The translations under genes were made by a program, and so were the position numbers. Under the pieces are notes generated by a model that was not told the DNA's origin, ran no database searches, and worked only from the letters and a program-made list of their open reading frames with translations. Of a DNA stretch of 64,000 nucleotides, positions 8,560 to 17,640 are shown one piece after another. How positions within the stretch are numbered: the first letter of the stretch is position 1; every line of letters begins with the position of its first letter. The stretch lies in the NCBI GenBank assembly GCA_965250205.1, contig CBDFNK010000023.1, positions 434,001 through 498,000 of the forward strand, written 5' to 3'. The stretch is from JAHZKN01 sp965250205. GTDB lineage: Bacteria > Pseudomonadota > Alphaproteobacteria > Rhizobiales > Hyphomicrobiaceae.

Positions 8560-8930
8560 CGTTTTTCCTACAGCACTCAGGCGCTACTGTGGCGCTTGCC
8601 GCCATTGCCACTTGAGATTGATGTTTGTGTTGCACATCGACCCTGAGCTCTACACAGCTGTGGGCGCTTCAATGGCCTATTTGGTTTAAAGCGCCGCTCC
8701 AAAGGCACGTAAACACATCAAATTTAAACTAAAGACGCCTGTAAATGGTTCGTAAATAATGTGCGCGCGTGATTTAAATTGAATTGCATTGGTTGCGGTG
8801 AGGGTCGCTTTACGCACAATTCAAGACGTCTGTTGTTGGCGTTGTGTCGTTCATCTTTTTAGGTTTCAATAGCCTCATGACCTGCCGCGCTGTCCCACCA
8901 TCCCCCCCCTTGGCGCACGGGTCTTTTACT
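8560..8930 (+). other. Long intergenic stretch, possible sRNA or 3' UTR
   Basis: No protein-coding signal was found. Because a strong plus-strand terminator stands at 8931-8960, this 370-bp stretch is either a long 3' untranslated region of the lyase-like gene or holds an independent small RNA. AT-rich segments at about 8715-8790 could hold a promoter, but no clear -35/-10 pair was identified. Confidence 0.35.
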
Positions 8931-8960
8931 CCCGCGGTCTTTCCAGGCCGCGGGTTTTTT
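8931..8960 (+). terminator. Strong Rho-independent terminator
   Basis: CCCGCGGTC and GGCCGCGGG form a 9-bp stem (one G-T pair) with a 6-nt loop, followed directly by TTTTTT. The orientation is plus strand; the nearest upstream plus-strand gene ends 370 bp away. Confidence 0.85.
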
Positions 8961-8998
8961 CTGTCAAAGTGGGCGGGTATTGAAGCCGACAGATTAGC

Positions 8999-10444
8999 TT
9001 AGATCTGACTTGGGTGTTTGAAACCTGCCGCGCGGGCTTCCTGTTCTGTGCAGAACCATTTTTCGCCGCGCTGCGGGCTAACCTTCGCGCGTGCATAGCC
9101 ACGGTCCCAGGGCAGCGCATAAAACCGTTTGCGCCTTACGACACGGCCTTTGATGGGGCAGCCATCAGGTGCCTTCTTCACAGCCTTGTCCCAGCTTGCC
9201 ATACGATAGTCAGAAGGCCGCTCGGCTGAGCCTTGCCATATACCACGCTTTTCTTTGCGGGCTTGATTCTCTTCATCGCGATGGCTTGCAAATGCGCCGA
9301 GATGTGCAAAGGCATAGCCATTTGCAACCAGCGCTGCTGCAACATCTCCGTCTTTTGAAAAGCAAATTGCGCGGTTTATGCCGTCATCGTCTTTACCAGA
9401 AATCGTGCATGTCAAGGTGCGACGGTTGACAATAAGTCCTAATCTATCTTTTGCTTTACGTCCGCAGCGCCACGAGCGTCCGCGGCGGTTGGTGCAGGTT
9501 TGCGCGGGCATCAGGGCTTCAATGTTGTCGAGGCGAAGCTGTTGTTTGGCAACGCGTAGGTGGCCGCCATCAATGACACGCGCACGACCTTTAACGATTT
9601 CACTCTTGAATGGGTTAAGGGAGGAAACCTCGAGTTTTGGGATGATGTCGGGCATCTTTATACTTGGCAGTTGCGGCCATCCCGTTTTGCCATCGCCGAG
9701 TTGCCAATAAGCTGTTGTGGCGGCCAAGGCCACAACAGGTAGTACCAGGGCCGCACCAATGGTACTTGGCGACACGTTTGGCAGTGAGCCGCGAGGCCAC
9801 GACAGCTTTGGCAGTGAACCAAATATATCTGGTTCTGACGGCCAGGCCGCGACCAGCAGGCCGATGAGACTGAGTGCTAAGCCGATAATGAAGAGCGTAT
9901 CTTGGGTAACGCCTGAGTTGATGAAATTTGTTATCGCGGCGAGTGTCGCAATGACTGCGACGATGCACAGTGGGCCAATGATCTCCGGCTTGGCAATACG
10001 ATTGACTATGGGAGCCGCGCCATCTGAAATCCGTTGGCCGACCGTGCCAAGAGCTGGCAAGGCGACAGTTGTTAAAAAACGATGGGTGCCGCGCCAGCTT
10101 GCATGGGTTGCGGTTCTGATTGCCGCGAGGGTTGTCCAAAAGCCTTGGCCGATGGTGTTCTTGCACGCGCTCAAAAGATGAAGAATGCGCGGCCAGCTAT
10201 AGGCCCAACTGGCTTTGCTCCTTGAGTGTACGGCGTGGCCCGCGGCACGGCTGCCACGACCAACCGCTTGCGCCGCCGCCTTGGCATGGGCGATCGATTT
10301 CCATTTCGCCTGGCGCACGCCGAATGCTGCCGCCGCGCCAGCGTCCTCTATTTTCTGGCGACGCTCTTTACGCCGGACCAGCACTGTGGTCCGCACATAC
10401 TTATTCCACTCAAAGCCTTCGTCTTTTTTGCGCCAAAACGGCAT
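8999..10444 (-). CDS. Membrane protein with thermonuclease-like (SNase) domain and C-terminal sunset domain
   Basis: A 481-aa protein. The N-terminal ~150 residues are basic and Ala-rich. Three hydrophobic segments follow around residues 160-245 (IIGPLCIVAVIATLAAI, LFIIGLALSLIGLLVAAW, IGAALVLPVVALAATTAYW). A staphylococcal-nuclease-like domain spans about 300-415 (GRARVIDGGHLRV, LRLDNIEALMPAQTC, ANGYAFAH). The last ~45 residues match the 'sunset' domain (DGCPIKGRV...GEKWFCTEQEARAAGF). In the SNase core the expected D-G-D-T reads DGGH, so catalytic activity is doubtful. I start at ATG 10444, with GGGGTAGG seven bases upstream, rather than at 10468. It is monocistronic and divergent from the TPR gene. 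Confidence 0.75.
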   Translation of the reverse strand: MPFWRKKDEGFEWNKYVRTTVLVRRKERRQKIEDAGAAAAFGVRQAKWKSIAHAKAAAQAVGRGSRAAGHAVHSRSKASWAYSWPRILHLLSACKNTIGQGFWTTLAAIRTATHASWRGTHRFLTTVALPALGTVGQRISDGAAPIVNRIAKPEIIGPLCIVAVIATLAAITNFINSGVTQDTLFIIGLALSLIGLLVAAWPSEPDIFGSLPKLSWPRGSLPNVSPSTIGAALVLPVVALAATTAYWQLGDGKTGWPQLPSIKMPDIIPKLEVSSLNPFKSEIVKGRARVIDGGHLRVAKQQLRLDNIEALMPAQTCTNRRGRSWRCGRKAKDRLGLIVNRRTLTCTISGKDDDGINRAICFSKDGDVAAALVANGYAFAHLGAFASHRDEENQARKEKRGIWQGSAERPSDYRMASWDKAVKKAPDGCPIKGRVVRRKRFYALPWDRGYARAKVSPQRGEKWFCTEQEARAAGFKHPSQI

Positions 10445-10676
10445 GAAAGTGCCTACCCCAGGTGCCAAAGCGGATCACGGTTTGGTTTACTCTCAGATCA
10501 GAGTGCCAAGAGCTTTACCGATTCGTTGCCTTTACGCGCCAGTTTGGCGGCCAAAAAAGGCGGTTGGTTGGCACGCGCTTAGTCGCGTCCGTGGTGACAT
10601 GCCCCAATAGCTCCTCTTTATTCAAGTGCCCTTGGCTGCTATGTCAGGTTTCACACGTTTTTGGAGGACCCTGATT

Positions 10677-11246
10677 ATGACGATCCGAGCACTGCGCCCA
10701 AGTCGAGCTTTAATTTTTACACTCGGGTTAGGCGTTGGAGCTGCCGTCACAACAGGCGCGATAGCCGGCCCCCTCACAGTGGCTAAAGATCAGGGCCCAA
10801 CCCATGCTCGTTGTGATCACTCAGTTGATAATCAAGCGGCTTTGCTCGGCTGCATCGGCAAACCATCTGAAACGGCGTCAGCGGCAGAACTCTTCTATGC
10901 GGGCTATTGGTTGGCAAAATCAGGTGCTTACGAGAAAGCTCTATCTTATCTGATGGCAGCCGATAAGACCGATCCGCGTGTCGTGACCTACATTGGCTTT
11001 TCTCTGCGCAAACTGGGCAACGTTTCTGAAGCCCTGCCCTACTACGCAAAAGCGTTGAAGCTTAACCCGAATTATAATGTGGCGCGCGCTTACTTAGGTG
11101 AAGCCCACTTGAGCAAGGGTGATGTTGGCGCGGCGAAACGCGAACTCAGCGAAATCGCCAACCGATGCGGTGTGCATTGTGCCGAGCATGTAGATTTAGC
11201 GGGTCACATTGAAGCGTACAACACTGCGCAACGCAAAAACGGCTAA
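10677..11246 (+). CDS. Exported tetratricopeptide-repeat protein
   Basis: A 189-aa protein with a signal peptide (ALIFTLGLGVGAAVTTGAIAG). Two to three TPR units follow, in about residues 75-155: AELFYAGYWLAKSGAYEKALSYL, VVTYIGFSLRKLGNVSEALPYY and ARAYLGEAHLSKGDVGAAKREL. A Cys pair near the C-terminus (NRCGVHCAEH) could form a disulfide. The ATG is chosen because GGAGG lies 9 bases upstream; an in-frame ATG at 10626 would add 17 residues without a better site. It is a likely periplasmic protein-interaction module. Its 3' end is convergent with, and shares a hairpin with, the kinase gene. Confidence 0.75.
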   Translation: MTIRALRPSRALIFTLGLGVGAAVTTGAIAGPLTVAKDQGPTHARCDHSVDNQAALLGCIGKPSETASAAELFYAGYWLAKSGAYEKALSYLMAADKTDPRVVTYIGFSLRKLGNVSEALPYYAKALKLNPNYNVARAYLGEAHLSKGDVGAAKRELSEIANRCGVHCAEHVDLAGHIEAYNTAQRKNG

Positions 11247-11260
11247 GTCCCCGTTAGCCG
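11240..11260 (-). terminator. Terminator of the kinase-WD40 gene
   Basis: CGGCTAA and TTAGCCG pair perfectly around a 7-nt loop in the 25-bp gap between convergent genes. On the minus strand TTTTT follows the stem directly, so it terminates the kinase transcript; its arm overlaps the last codons of the TPR gene. Confidence 0.75.
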
Positions 11261-11271
11261 ACAAATCTCAC

Positions 11272-13662
11272 TTACTTTGCAGATAGCTTAGCGCCACCGC
11301 CAAGCGACCAAAGCTCAACGTTGCCTTGGCCGTCGCTAACAGCCAGTCGATCGCTGGCAGGTGAAAATGCCAAAGATGCAATATTTCCGGATTTAATTTT
11401 TAAAATTTTCTCACTGCGCCGACGTCTGGTATTCCAAAATCGGATGCGGTGGTCATTACTCGAAGAGATTAGCCTGGTGTTACCATCGCTGAATAGGAGG
11501 CCAGTCAAAGGACCATTGTGTTCGGTGTAAGAGCGATAGAGCTTGCGCGACTTGGTTGACCATACGCGAATGTTTCCATTGATGCTGGCGCTGGCCATTC
11601 TGCTGCCGTCTTGAGAAAATGCGATGTGGTTCACAAAGTCACGATGACCGCGATAAGTGCGCAGCAATTTGAATGTCTCTGCATGCCACAACTTAATTCT
11701 TTTGTCCGCACCACCGGTTGCAATCACTGGGCCACGTGGCGTTTGGGCATAGGCAACCACCTGGGCTGCACTTTTGTGACCTTCAAAAACGTGGAGCGGT
11801 GTACCCGGTGCTGCAACATCCCACAGTGCGGTTTTCCAATCGTGACTGGAGGCGGCGAACTTTGAGCCATCGCCGACAAAGGCAACCGACCACACGCGCG
11901 CTTCGTTGCGTTTGAAGGTGGATACCTTGTTGCCGTTTGTGAGGTCCCAAAGTGCTATGGCCCCATTGGCATGGCCGGTTAGTGCTTTGTTATTATGTGC
12001 TGCCAAAGCGAACGCTGGCCCATTTGGCAGCATAATGGTACGCACAGGCGCGCCGGTTGCCGTGTCCCACAACTTGAGGCTTCCGTCCTTGCCCGCGGTG
12101 AGCAACGTGCGTCCATTGTCGGCAAAAGTGGTCGCCTGAATGGAGCTCGTGTGAGCGGAGAAAGCGCGTTCTAGGCGCTGTGGTTCGCGCTTAGGTGGGG
12201 CTGCTTTGCGAATGCTCGCGGTGGTGAGCGGGGAGGTGCTGGCACTGCTGGGCCATGGCAAGCGGTCCTGCATGGCAACAGCGGCCGTCGCGACACCAAC
12301 ACCAGCTAAGAGTTTCACCAATACTGGGCGCAATCTTGCTTGTTTACGTCGACCAACGCGCCGCGGGCGTGGTGGTTTGGGCGTTGGCACTGAGCGGGCT
12401 TTGGGTTCGGGCTGCACCGCGGCTGGTTTCACGTTGATCGGATTGGGTGAGGTTTTGATGCGTTTCAGCATCGTTGAAAAACGCCACGTCGCTGACGGTT
12501 TCGCGTCTTCAGACTTGGGCTTCGCTTTTTGTTTCTTTTGTGCGCCAGCCTTTGCATCTTTTCCAGGTGTGGCTAGGGGTTTTGATTTGAGACCGTCAAG
12601 AAAGTCGATCAGTCCACCGCCGCGCGATGATTTTTTGGCGGGCGCTTGTTGAGCAACGGCCTGCTTAGCGCGAGGGGCAACAGCTTTCGCTGGCACTGGT
12701 GATGCTGGGGGTGTTTCCTCAGCCACTTTCGGCGCCGCTTGCATTTGCGGTTGCGGTGCTTTTGCGCGCCAGCCACGCTTTTGTGGATCTGGCGCCATCA
12801 ATTCTCGACGCCACGCAGCAACTGATTTTGGTCGCTCTTCAATCTTGAGATTCAGCGCCGTGTCGATGGCATTAAGAAAACCTTTGCGATAACCTCCGAT
12901 GGCGGCTTCGCGCGCCGGAATGAATTCATCCGTGACCATGCGAGAGGGCGCGTCGGGTGGCCGTTTTCCGGTGACGGCGTGATACAGGGTTCCAGCCAGC
13001 GCATAGATATCTGTCCACGGCCCCTGTTTGGAACTGGTTTCTGCATACTGCTCGTAGGGGCTGTAGCCTGGCTTGACTAAGGCAGAAACGGTTTTGGAGT
13101 GGGAAGCGATTTCACCGCGCGCTGAGCCAAAGTCGATCAACACGGGTTGCCCGCTTTTGCGAATGATGATGTTGTCGGGCGCAATATCGCGATGCAGAAA
13201 ATCCGCATTGTGGATGAGTTCCAACGCATCAAGCAAATTTGGAACGATGGCATCGAGTTCTTTTTGTCGTGGCGCACGCTTCAAGCCCCTGAGCCAGGAC
13301 TTGAGACTTTGCCCTTCCTCAAAGTGCAGCACCATGTAGCCGGTATTGTTGGCGCGGAAGTAGCGATAAACGCGTACAATGTTGGGATGATCAAAGCGGG
13401 CCAGAGTTTGGGCTTCTTCAATGAAGCGATCCAGGCCCCAGCGGTAGTCACCTGAACAATCTTGAGATTTTGGAACCGCGTCCGAGCCATCGCTGCGGGC
13501 GGCGAAATCTGAAGGGAAATACTCTTTGATGGTCACACGCCGATCAAGCGCAAGCTCATCGGCGAGGTAGGTTATGCCGAAGCCACCTGCGCCGAGCACG
13601 CGGTCAATGCGATAATCTCCAACCAATTCTGTTCCGCTTTGAAGCGATATGTGGTCGGTCAT
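11272..13662 (-). CDS. Hanks-type serine/threonine protein kinase with seven WD40 repeats
   Basis: A 796-aa fusion. The N-terminal kinase domain (about 10-280) shows the P-loop GAGGFGITY, a lysine in VTIKEYFP, the catalytic loop HRDIAPDN (usual HRDIKP with Ala for Lys, as in one bacterial subgroup) and DFGSA. A Pro/Ala/Lys-rich linker and one membrane segment (about 435-455, VKLLAGVGVATAAVA) follow. Seven WD40 repeats (about 490-790) complete a propeller, most with a terminal (L/V/F)W(D/N/S). The topology implies a cytoplasmic kinase and an extracytoplasmic propeller. ATG at 13662 is preferred over TTG at 13671. It is divergent from an FHA-FHA-PP2C group that would supply phosphothreonine readers and the phosphatase. 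Confidence 0.88.
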   Translation of the reverse strand: MTDHISLQSGTELVGDYRIDRVLGAGGFGITYLADELALDRRVTIKEYFPSDFAARSDGSDAVPKSQDCSGDYRWGLDRFIEEAQTLARFDHPNIVRVYRYFRANNTGYMVLHFEEGQSLKSWLRGLKRAPRQKELDAIVPNLLDALELIHNADFLHRDIAPDNIIIRKSGQPVLIDFGSARGEIASHSKTVSALVKPGYSPYEQYAETSSKQGPWTDIYALAGTLYHAVTGKRPPDAPSRMVTDEFIPAREAAIGGYRKGFLNAIDTALNLKIEERPKSVAAWRRELMAPDPQKRGWRAKAPQPQMQAAPKVAEETPPASPVPAKAVAPRAKQAVAQQAPAKKSSRGGGLIDFLDGLKSKPLATPGKDAKAGAQKKQKAKPKSEDAKPSATWRFSTMLKRIKTSPNPINVKPAAVQPEPKARSVPTPKPPRPRRVGRRKQARLRPVLVKLLAGVGVATAAVAMQDRLPWPSSASTSPLTTASIRKAAPPKREPQRLERAFSAHTSSIQATTFADNGRTLLTAGKDGSLKLWDTATGAPVRTIMLPNGPAFALAAHNNKALTGHANGAIALWDLTNGNKVSTFKRNEARVWSVAFVGDGSKFAASSHDWKTALWDVAAPGTPLHVFEGHKSAAQVVAYAQTPRGPVIATGGADKRIKLWHAETFKLLRTYRGHRDFVNHIAFSQDGSRMASASINGNIRVWSTKSRKLYRSYTEHNGPLTGLLFSDGNTRLISSSNDHRIRFWNTRRRRSEKILKIKSGNIASLAFSPASDRLAVSDGQGNVELWSLGGGAKLSAK

Positions 13663-13981
13663 GGTCCCCAAACGATCATCCGCTGCGGCGATTTAAGCGC
13701 CCGCTTTGTGACTGAAATCGAATCCCTACGTATTGCCTGTTATGAGCCCAGAATGTGGCAGTGGCTAGGTCCAGCGGCTCAAAACTGCGGCTGAGTTTTT
13801 GCGCCGGTGACGCGTTCGGAAGGGCCCGAAGTTTCTGCTTTATGTCCCGCATTATCACAAGCTTAGCGCTACACCATGCAGGCCACATATTTTACAACAA
13901 AACATTCAATGTGCACACAATTGCCTTTTTACTGCCCAACAGCGCTTCCAGTGTCGGCTCAAACCTGCGGGGATTCGCACG
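13663..13981. other. Divergent promoter region of the kinase and FHA genes
   Basis: This 319-bp non-coding stretch lies between the kinase gene and the first FHA gene. No clear promoter pair, operator or repeat was recognised. The gap is expected to control both arms of the phosphosignalling group. Confidence 0.45.
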
Positions 13982-14710
13982 ATGCGTGCTCGACTATCGT
14001 CACTGACATTGCTGATTGTTGTGCTGGTTTTTACTGCAGGTGGTCTGCTGGTGATGCATCCCGCGACCGGGGCGATTGATGGTGCTGGCTGGATGAGTGC
14101 ACCCTCACTGCAAGAGTTTGCGACTTCGCTTGTGTCTGCCGGTGTCCATGCCAGTGAGGCTCTCTATTTATGGCTCAGTGACCATTATCAGCGCGCGCCA
14201 ACATTGCTGTTGGGTTTGGCAACGCTGATTTTATTCCCGATTGTATCCATCGTCTCAGCATTGCTGCGCAATGTGTCAGATGGTGCGCAGCATTTCGACG
14301 TTGTCACCGAGCGCACGGAACAGCACCGCACCGCCGGACGCAGCGTCATGCCGGCATCTGATCGCGAGGCCAGCATTGCCGGCCAGCCTGTTTGGCCATC
14401 AAAAGCAATTTTGGAGTTGCGCGATCCAACTGGTCGGCGATGCCCGGCTCGTTTTCAGTTGGCGCGCCCCGTCATTCAAATTGGTCGTTCGGACGATGTT
14501 GATATCGTCATTCCAGACCCAACCGTGCACCGCCACCATGCAACCATTCACTGCACAGAAGACGCTGAGTACTTGGTCACTGATCTCAGTGCTGGGACCG
14601 GCAATGGCGTCGTCGTTAATGGATATCCTGTTTTGCAACATCAGATTTTCGACGGTGATGAAATTCGGCTCGGGCGCGCCCGATTGATGTTTATCACCAC
14701 GCAAACATGA
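13982..14710 (+). CDS. Membrane-anchored FHA-domain protein
   Basis: A 242-aa protein with two hydrophobic segments (about 6-26 and 77-98). A variable linker precedes a C-terminal forkhead-associated domain (about 155-240), which binds phosphothreonine peptides. FHA landmarks visible are IQIGRSDDVDIVIPD, the loop TVHRHHATI (Ser replaced by Thr/Val before H-R-H) and NGVVVNGYPV with the conserved N-G. The domain should face the cytoplasm. The gene starts with ATG and is followed 83 bp later by a second FHA gene and a PP2C phosphatase. It is probably a reader of the divergent kinase's output. Confidence 0.83.
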   Translation: MRARLSSLTLLIVVLVFTAGGLLVMHPATGAIDGAGWMSAPSLQEFATSLVSAGVHASEALYLWLSDHYQRAPTLLLGLATLILFPIVSIVSALLRNVSDGAQHFDVVTERTEQHRTAGRSVMPASDREASIAGQPVWPSKAILELRDPTGRRCPARFQLARPVIQIGRSDDVDIVIPDPTVHRHHATIHCTEDAEYLVTDLSAGTGNGVVVNGYPVLQHQIFDGDEIRLGRARLMFITTQT

Positions 14711-14793
14711 ACTGCCGCTCGCCAGACTAGGGTCTGACCCAGAGTAATTTTTGAAATTCACGCCACAAGACAATCGTCACAAGGGAGACAGAG

Positions 14794-15639
14794 ATGACAC
14801 AAGATCCAACAACTGAAGGCCGTGCTGCTGGACAAAATAGTGAACCACGGACAACCCGCTTTTTAGGTTCGTTGAAAGATGCTTTGGTCGCTGCGGGTCG
14901 TGATGATCCAATGGCCCGCCAGGTTGAGGCCGCTGCCTTGAAATCTGCAAGTGACGCGCGAGCCGCCCATGCACCGCCACCGATGCCAAGCGCGGATGCA
15001 AAGATGTCTCAAGCGATACCTGCAGCTCATGCCAAGCCTGCCCAAGCTGGCGACGCCCCTGCAGCCGTGCCAAGTGCAGCAAGTGCAGCCAAAGCGATGC
15101 GCGGCACCTCGCGTCCACTCGAACAGCAACAAATCAAATTGCACAAATTGCCCACCACACGTGTTGTCAAATCCAACGAAATCAAAGGTGAGGATGAAGA
15201 CATGAGCAACGCCCCTGCGCGCACGCAACTGGTGCGTGGCAAACTCAAAGTTGAGCGTGGTGAGTTTGAAAAAGACCCTGTTGTGGGTTGGGTCGTGGTG
15301 GTTGGTGGCCCTGGTATTGGCAACTATCGCCCGGTTTTTGAAGGCAACAACTCTGTCGGTCGCGGGCCGCAAAACAGAATCTCGATAGATTTTGGCGACG
15401 AAGCGATATCATCAGAAGAACAAGCCTACATCCGCTACGATTCGTCAGATCGTTCTTTCCTATTTGTACCAAACCTTGCTAAGACCAATGTGGTTTCCGT
15501 CAACAACCAAAAGCCGACAGGAGCCGTTAGCCTCAACCAGATGGACGTCATTGTGATGGGTAGAACCCAATTGGTGTTCGTTCCGTTTTGTGGTGCCGAT
15601 TTTGACTGGTCGGCCTTGAGCGTGACGACAAAGGGATAA
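14794..15639 (+). CDS. Soluble FHA-like domain protein
   Basis: A 281-aa protein. The first ~150 residues are a low-complexity, Ala/Pro-rich, probably disordered region. The C-terminal ~110 residues form an FHA-like fold: GPGIGNYRPVF, SVGRGPQNRISIDFG, a degenerate phospho-binding loop (ISSEEQ where S-x-x-H is usual), VSVNNQKP and LNQMDVIVMGRTQLVF. The His of the usual motif is absent, so phosphothreonine binding may be altered. The ATG is preceded by GGGAGA. The stop TAA is immediately followed by the ATG of the PP2C gene, so the two are surely co-transcribed and probably translationally coupled. Confidence 0.78.
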   Translation: MTQDPTTEGRAAGQNSEPRTTRFLGSLKDALVAAGRDDPMARQVEAAALKSASDARAAHAPPPMPSADAKMSQAIPAAHAKPAQAGDAPAAVPSAASAAKAMRGTSRPLEQQQIKLHKLPTTRVVKSNEIKGEDEDMSNAPARTQLVRGKLKVERGEFEKDPVVGWVVVVGGPGIGNYRPVFEGNNSVGRGPQNRISIDFGDEAISSEEQAYIRYDSSDRSFLFVPNLAKTNVVSVNNQKPTGAVSLNQMDVIVMGRTQLVFVPFCGADFDWSALSVTTKG

Positions 15640-16494
15640 ATGCAGGGTTTTGATTATGCGCACGCGACAACGCAGGGTGCGCGCGACTACCAGGAAGATT
15701 CGATTATGCTTTGGCAGGGTTCGGAGACAGCGTCTCTGGCCCCTGTTGGTGTGTCTGGATCAACATTCGACAATCTAGAAACCGTCAATGCCGGTGCTGG
15801 TGAGGTAAAAACGAGCAGTCCCGCTTTGGTGGCAGTGTTGGCCGACGGCATGGGCGGTCATGCAGGCGGTGCGACGGCGTCAAAGACGGTGTGCGACAGC
15901 TTTTTAAAAAGTTTTCCAGAAACAGACGGCAGCGAACCTGAGCGATTGCTTGCCTCGTTACGTTTTGCCAATGATGCAGTCCGGAAAGTGGTGGATGATG
16001 ATCCGATGTTGGATGGCATGGGATCAACGATGATTGGCGCGGTGTTTGGGCCTGATGGTGTTCAGTGGGTCAGTGTTGGTGACAGTCCATTGATGTTGTT
16101 TCGTCGCGGTGAGATTGCATTGCTCAATGAAGATCATTCTTTGGCGCCTGAGTTGGACCGGTTGGCGGCAGCAGGCAGCATTTCTGAGGAACAGGCCAAG
16201 AGTGATCCCCGTCGCCACATGCTGAGATCAGCCATCACAGGCGATGAGATTGAATTGGTTGATGTGTCGCGCACGCCCCTCAAATTAGAAACGGGCGACT
16301 ATGTTATTCTTGCAAGTGATGGTGTGCACGCGCTTGAGCCGCATGAGATTGAACGTATCGTAACCGCCTATGGATCAGATGGGGCGCGTGCGGTATGTGA
16401 TGCGCTTATTCGTGCTGTCGAGGCGGTTCGAGACCCCCATCAAGATAATGCAACGGTGCTGGCCGTGCGCTTGTTAGACAAGGCGGAGCAATAA
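15640..16494 (+). CDS. PP2C-family serine/threonine protein phosphatase
   Basis: A 284-aa metal-dependent phosphatase. Motifs follow the family order: an N-terminal segment ATTQGARDYQEDS with the metal-binding R-x-x-Q-E-D, ADGMGGHAGG near residue 68, GSTMIGAVF, WVSVGDSPLMLFR, ILASDGV and a terminal DNATVLAV. It lacks a membrane segment and should be cytosolic. It starts directly after the stop of the FHA gene (TAAATG) with no independent ribosome binding site visible, consistent with coupling. It probably reverses phosphorylation by the kinase encoded at 11272-13662. Confidence 0.9.
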   Translation: MQGFDYAHATTQGARDYQEDSIMLWQGSETASLAPVGVSGSTFDNLETVNAGAGEVKTSSPALVAVLADGMGGHAGGATASKTVCDSFLKSFPETDGSEPERLLASLRFANDAVRKVVDDDPMLDGMGSTMIGAVFGPDGVQWVSVGDSPLMLFRRGEIALLNEDHSLAPELDRLAAAGSISEEQAKSDPRRHMLRSAITGDEIELVDVSRTPLKLETGDYVILASDGVHALEPHEIERIVTAYGSDGARAVCDALIRAVEAVRDPHQDNATVLAVRLLDKAEQ

Positions 16495-16632
16495 GCGGCG
16501 CACTTTATCTGAAACGTCTATCTTTTGAGTGACCGGTGACGGGTGGTGTCACCACGCGATATGCTTTGCTTTTTGCCGATTGATCAGCCGATAACACAGG
16601 ATCAGGTATTCGCCCAGATCCCAGGTCCCATG

Positions 16633-17598
16633 ATGTCCCTTGCCGACCAACACTCTCGCGCCTTAGAGCCTGGTGCTGATGCCGCCTCTAGCCCAAGTGA
16701 AAAGCCAAACAACCCCTTTGAAGCGTTTCTTTGGGTGACGCTATCGATGCTATTTCTGGCCGCTATCGCAGGACTGGTGCGCTATATCACCAAACTGGGT
16801 TTCGATCCGTTTCAAATTTTATTCTTGCGCACTGTATTCTCAGTGCTGTGGATGTCGCCGCTGCTGCTTGTGCGCGGCACATCACTGGTGCGTACCGATC
16901 AGTTCAGGCTCTATGGCACGCGTGTGGTAATCAGCTACATCTCGATGTTGGCGATGTTTCATGCCCTGGACTTGATCACGGTCGGTGAAGTGACGGCGAT
17001 TAGTTTTCTGTCACCGATCTTCGGAACTCTGTTTGCGATCATTATTCTTGGAGAACGGGTGCACGCCAAGCGCTGGTTGGCGTTGGCTATCGGGCTTGTT
17101 GGTGCCGCGATCATATTGCGTCCGGGTACTGCAGCATTTGGACTAGGCCAGACCTTTGCCCTCATATCTGCGTTGGCGATTGGACTCATTGGACCGCTTG
17201 TTAAAAAATTGACTGGTCGTGATGATGCCGACCGCATCGTGTTTATTACCAACCTCTTTATGGTGCCATTGTCCCTTATTCCGGCGCTGTTTGTCTGGAA
17301 AACACCGACGCCTGAAATATGGCTGGCGCTGGCAGCACTTGGGCTTGTGGCCGTCCTGGGCCATGTCACACTGGTGCGCGGGTATACAAGGGCTGATGCA
17401 TCGCTGGTGATGACGTTCAAGTTTTCGCGATTGCCATTTTCGGTCTTGATTGGATATCTGGCGTTTGGCGAAATGATTGACGGACCAACCTGGCTTGGCG
17501 CTGCGATTATTTTTGCGGCTGCCGTTTACATCACGCACAGAGAGACGAGGCTCCATAAGACGCCACAAAACAGTGTTTCCTTGCCACCACAGGACTAA
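16633..17598 (+). CDS. EamA/DMT-family membrane transporter
   Basis: About 321 aa from the chosen ATG (an upstream in-frame start at 16543 would add 30 residues with no membrane character). Ten hydrophobic segments are visible in two halves of five, the hallmark of drug/metabolite exporters. Family landmarks are LFLRTVFSVLWM, EVTAISFLSPIFGTLFAIIILGERV (end of TM4) in the first half and a matching SLVMTFKFSRLPFSVLIGYLAFGE in the second. The substrate is unknown. It lies 138 bp after the phosphatase gene and may be a separate transcription unit. Confidence 0.85.
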   Translation: MSLADQHSRALEPGADAASSPSEKPNNPFEAFLWVTLSMLFLAAIAGLVRYITKLGFDPFQILFLRTVFSVLWMSPLLLVRGTSLVRTDQFRLYGTRVVISYISMLAMFHALDLITVGEVTAISFLSPIFGTLFAIIILGERVHAKRWLALAIGLVGAAIILRPGTAAFGLGQTFALISALAIGLIGPLVKKLTGRDDADRIVFITNLFMVPLSLIPALFVWKTPTPEIWLALAALGLVAVLGHVTLVRGYTRADASLVMTFKFSRLPFSVLIGYLAFGEMIDGPTWLGAAIIFAAAVYITHRETRLHKTPQNSVSLPPQD

Positions 17599-17640
17599 CC
17601 TGTTCAGCTGTTTGAAACAAAGAACGTGAAGAGGATTGAA

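Noticed and set aside
11272..16494. Type VI secretion gene cluster
   Set aside because: Only kinase, FHA and phosphatase genes are present; no Tss, Hcp, VgrG or ClpV homologue was recognised in the flanks.
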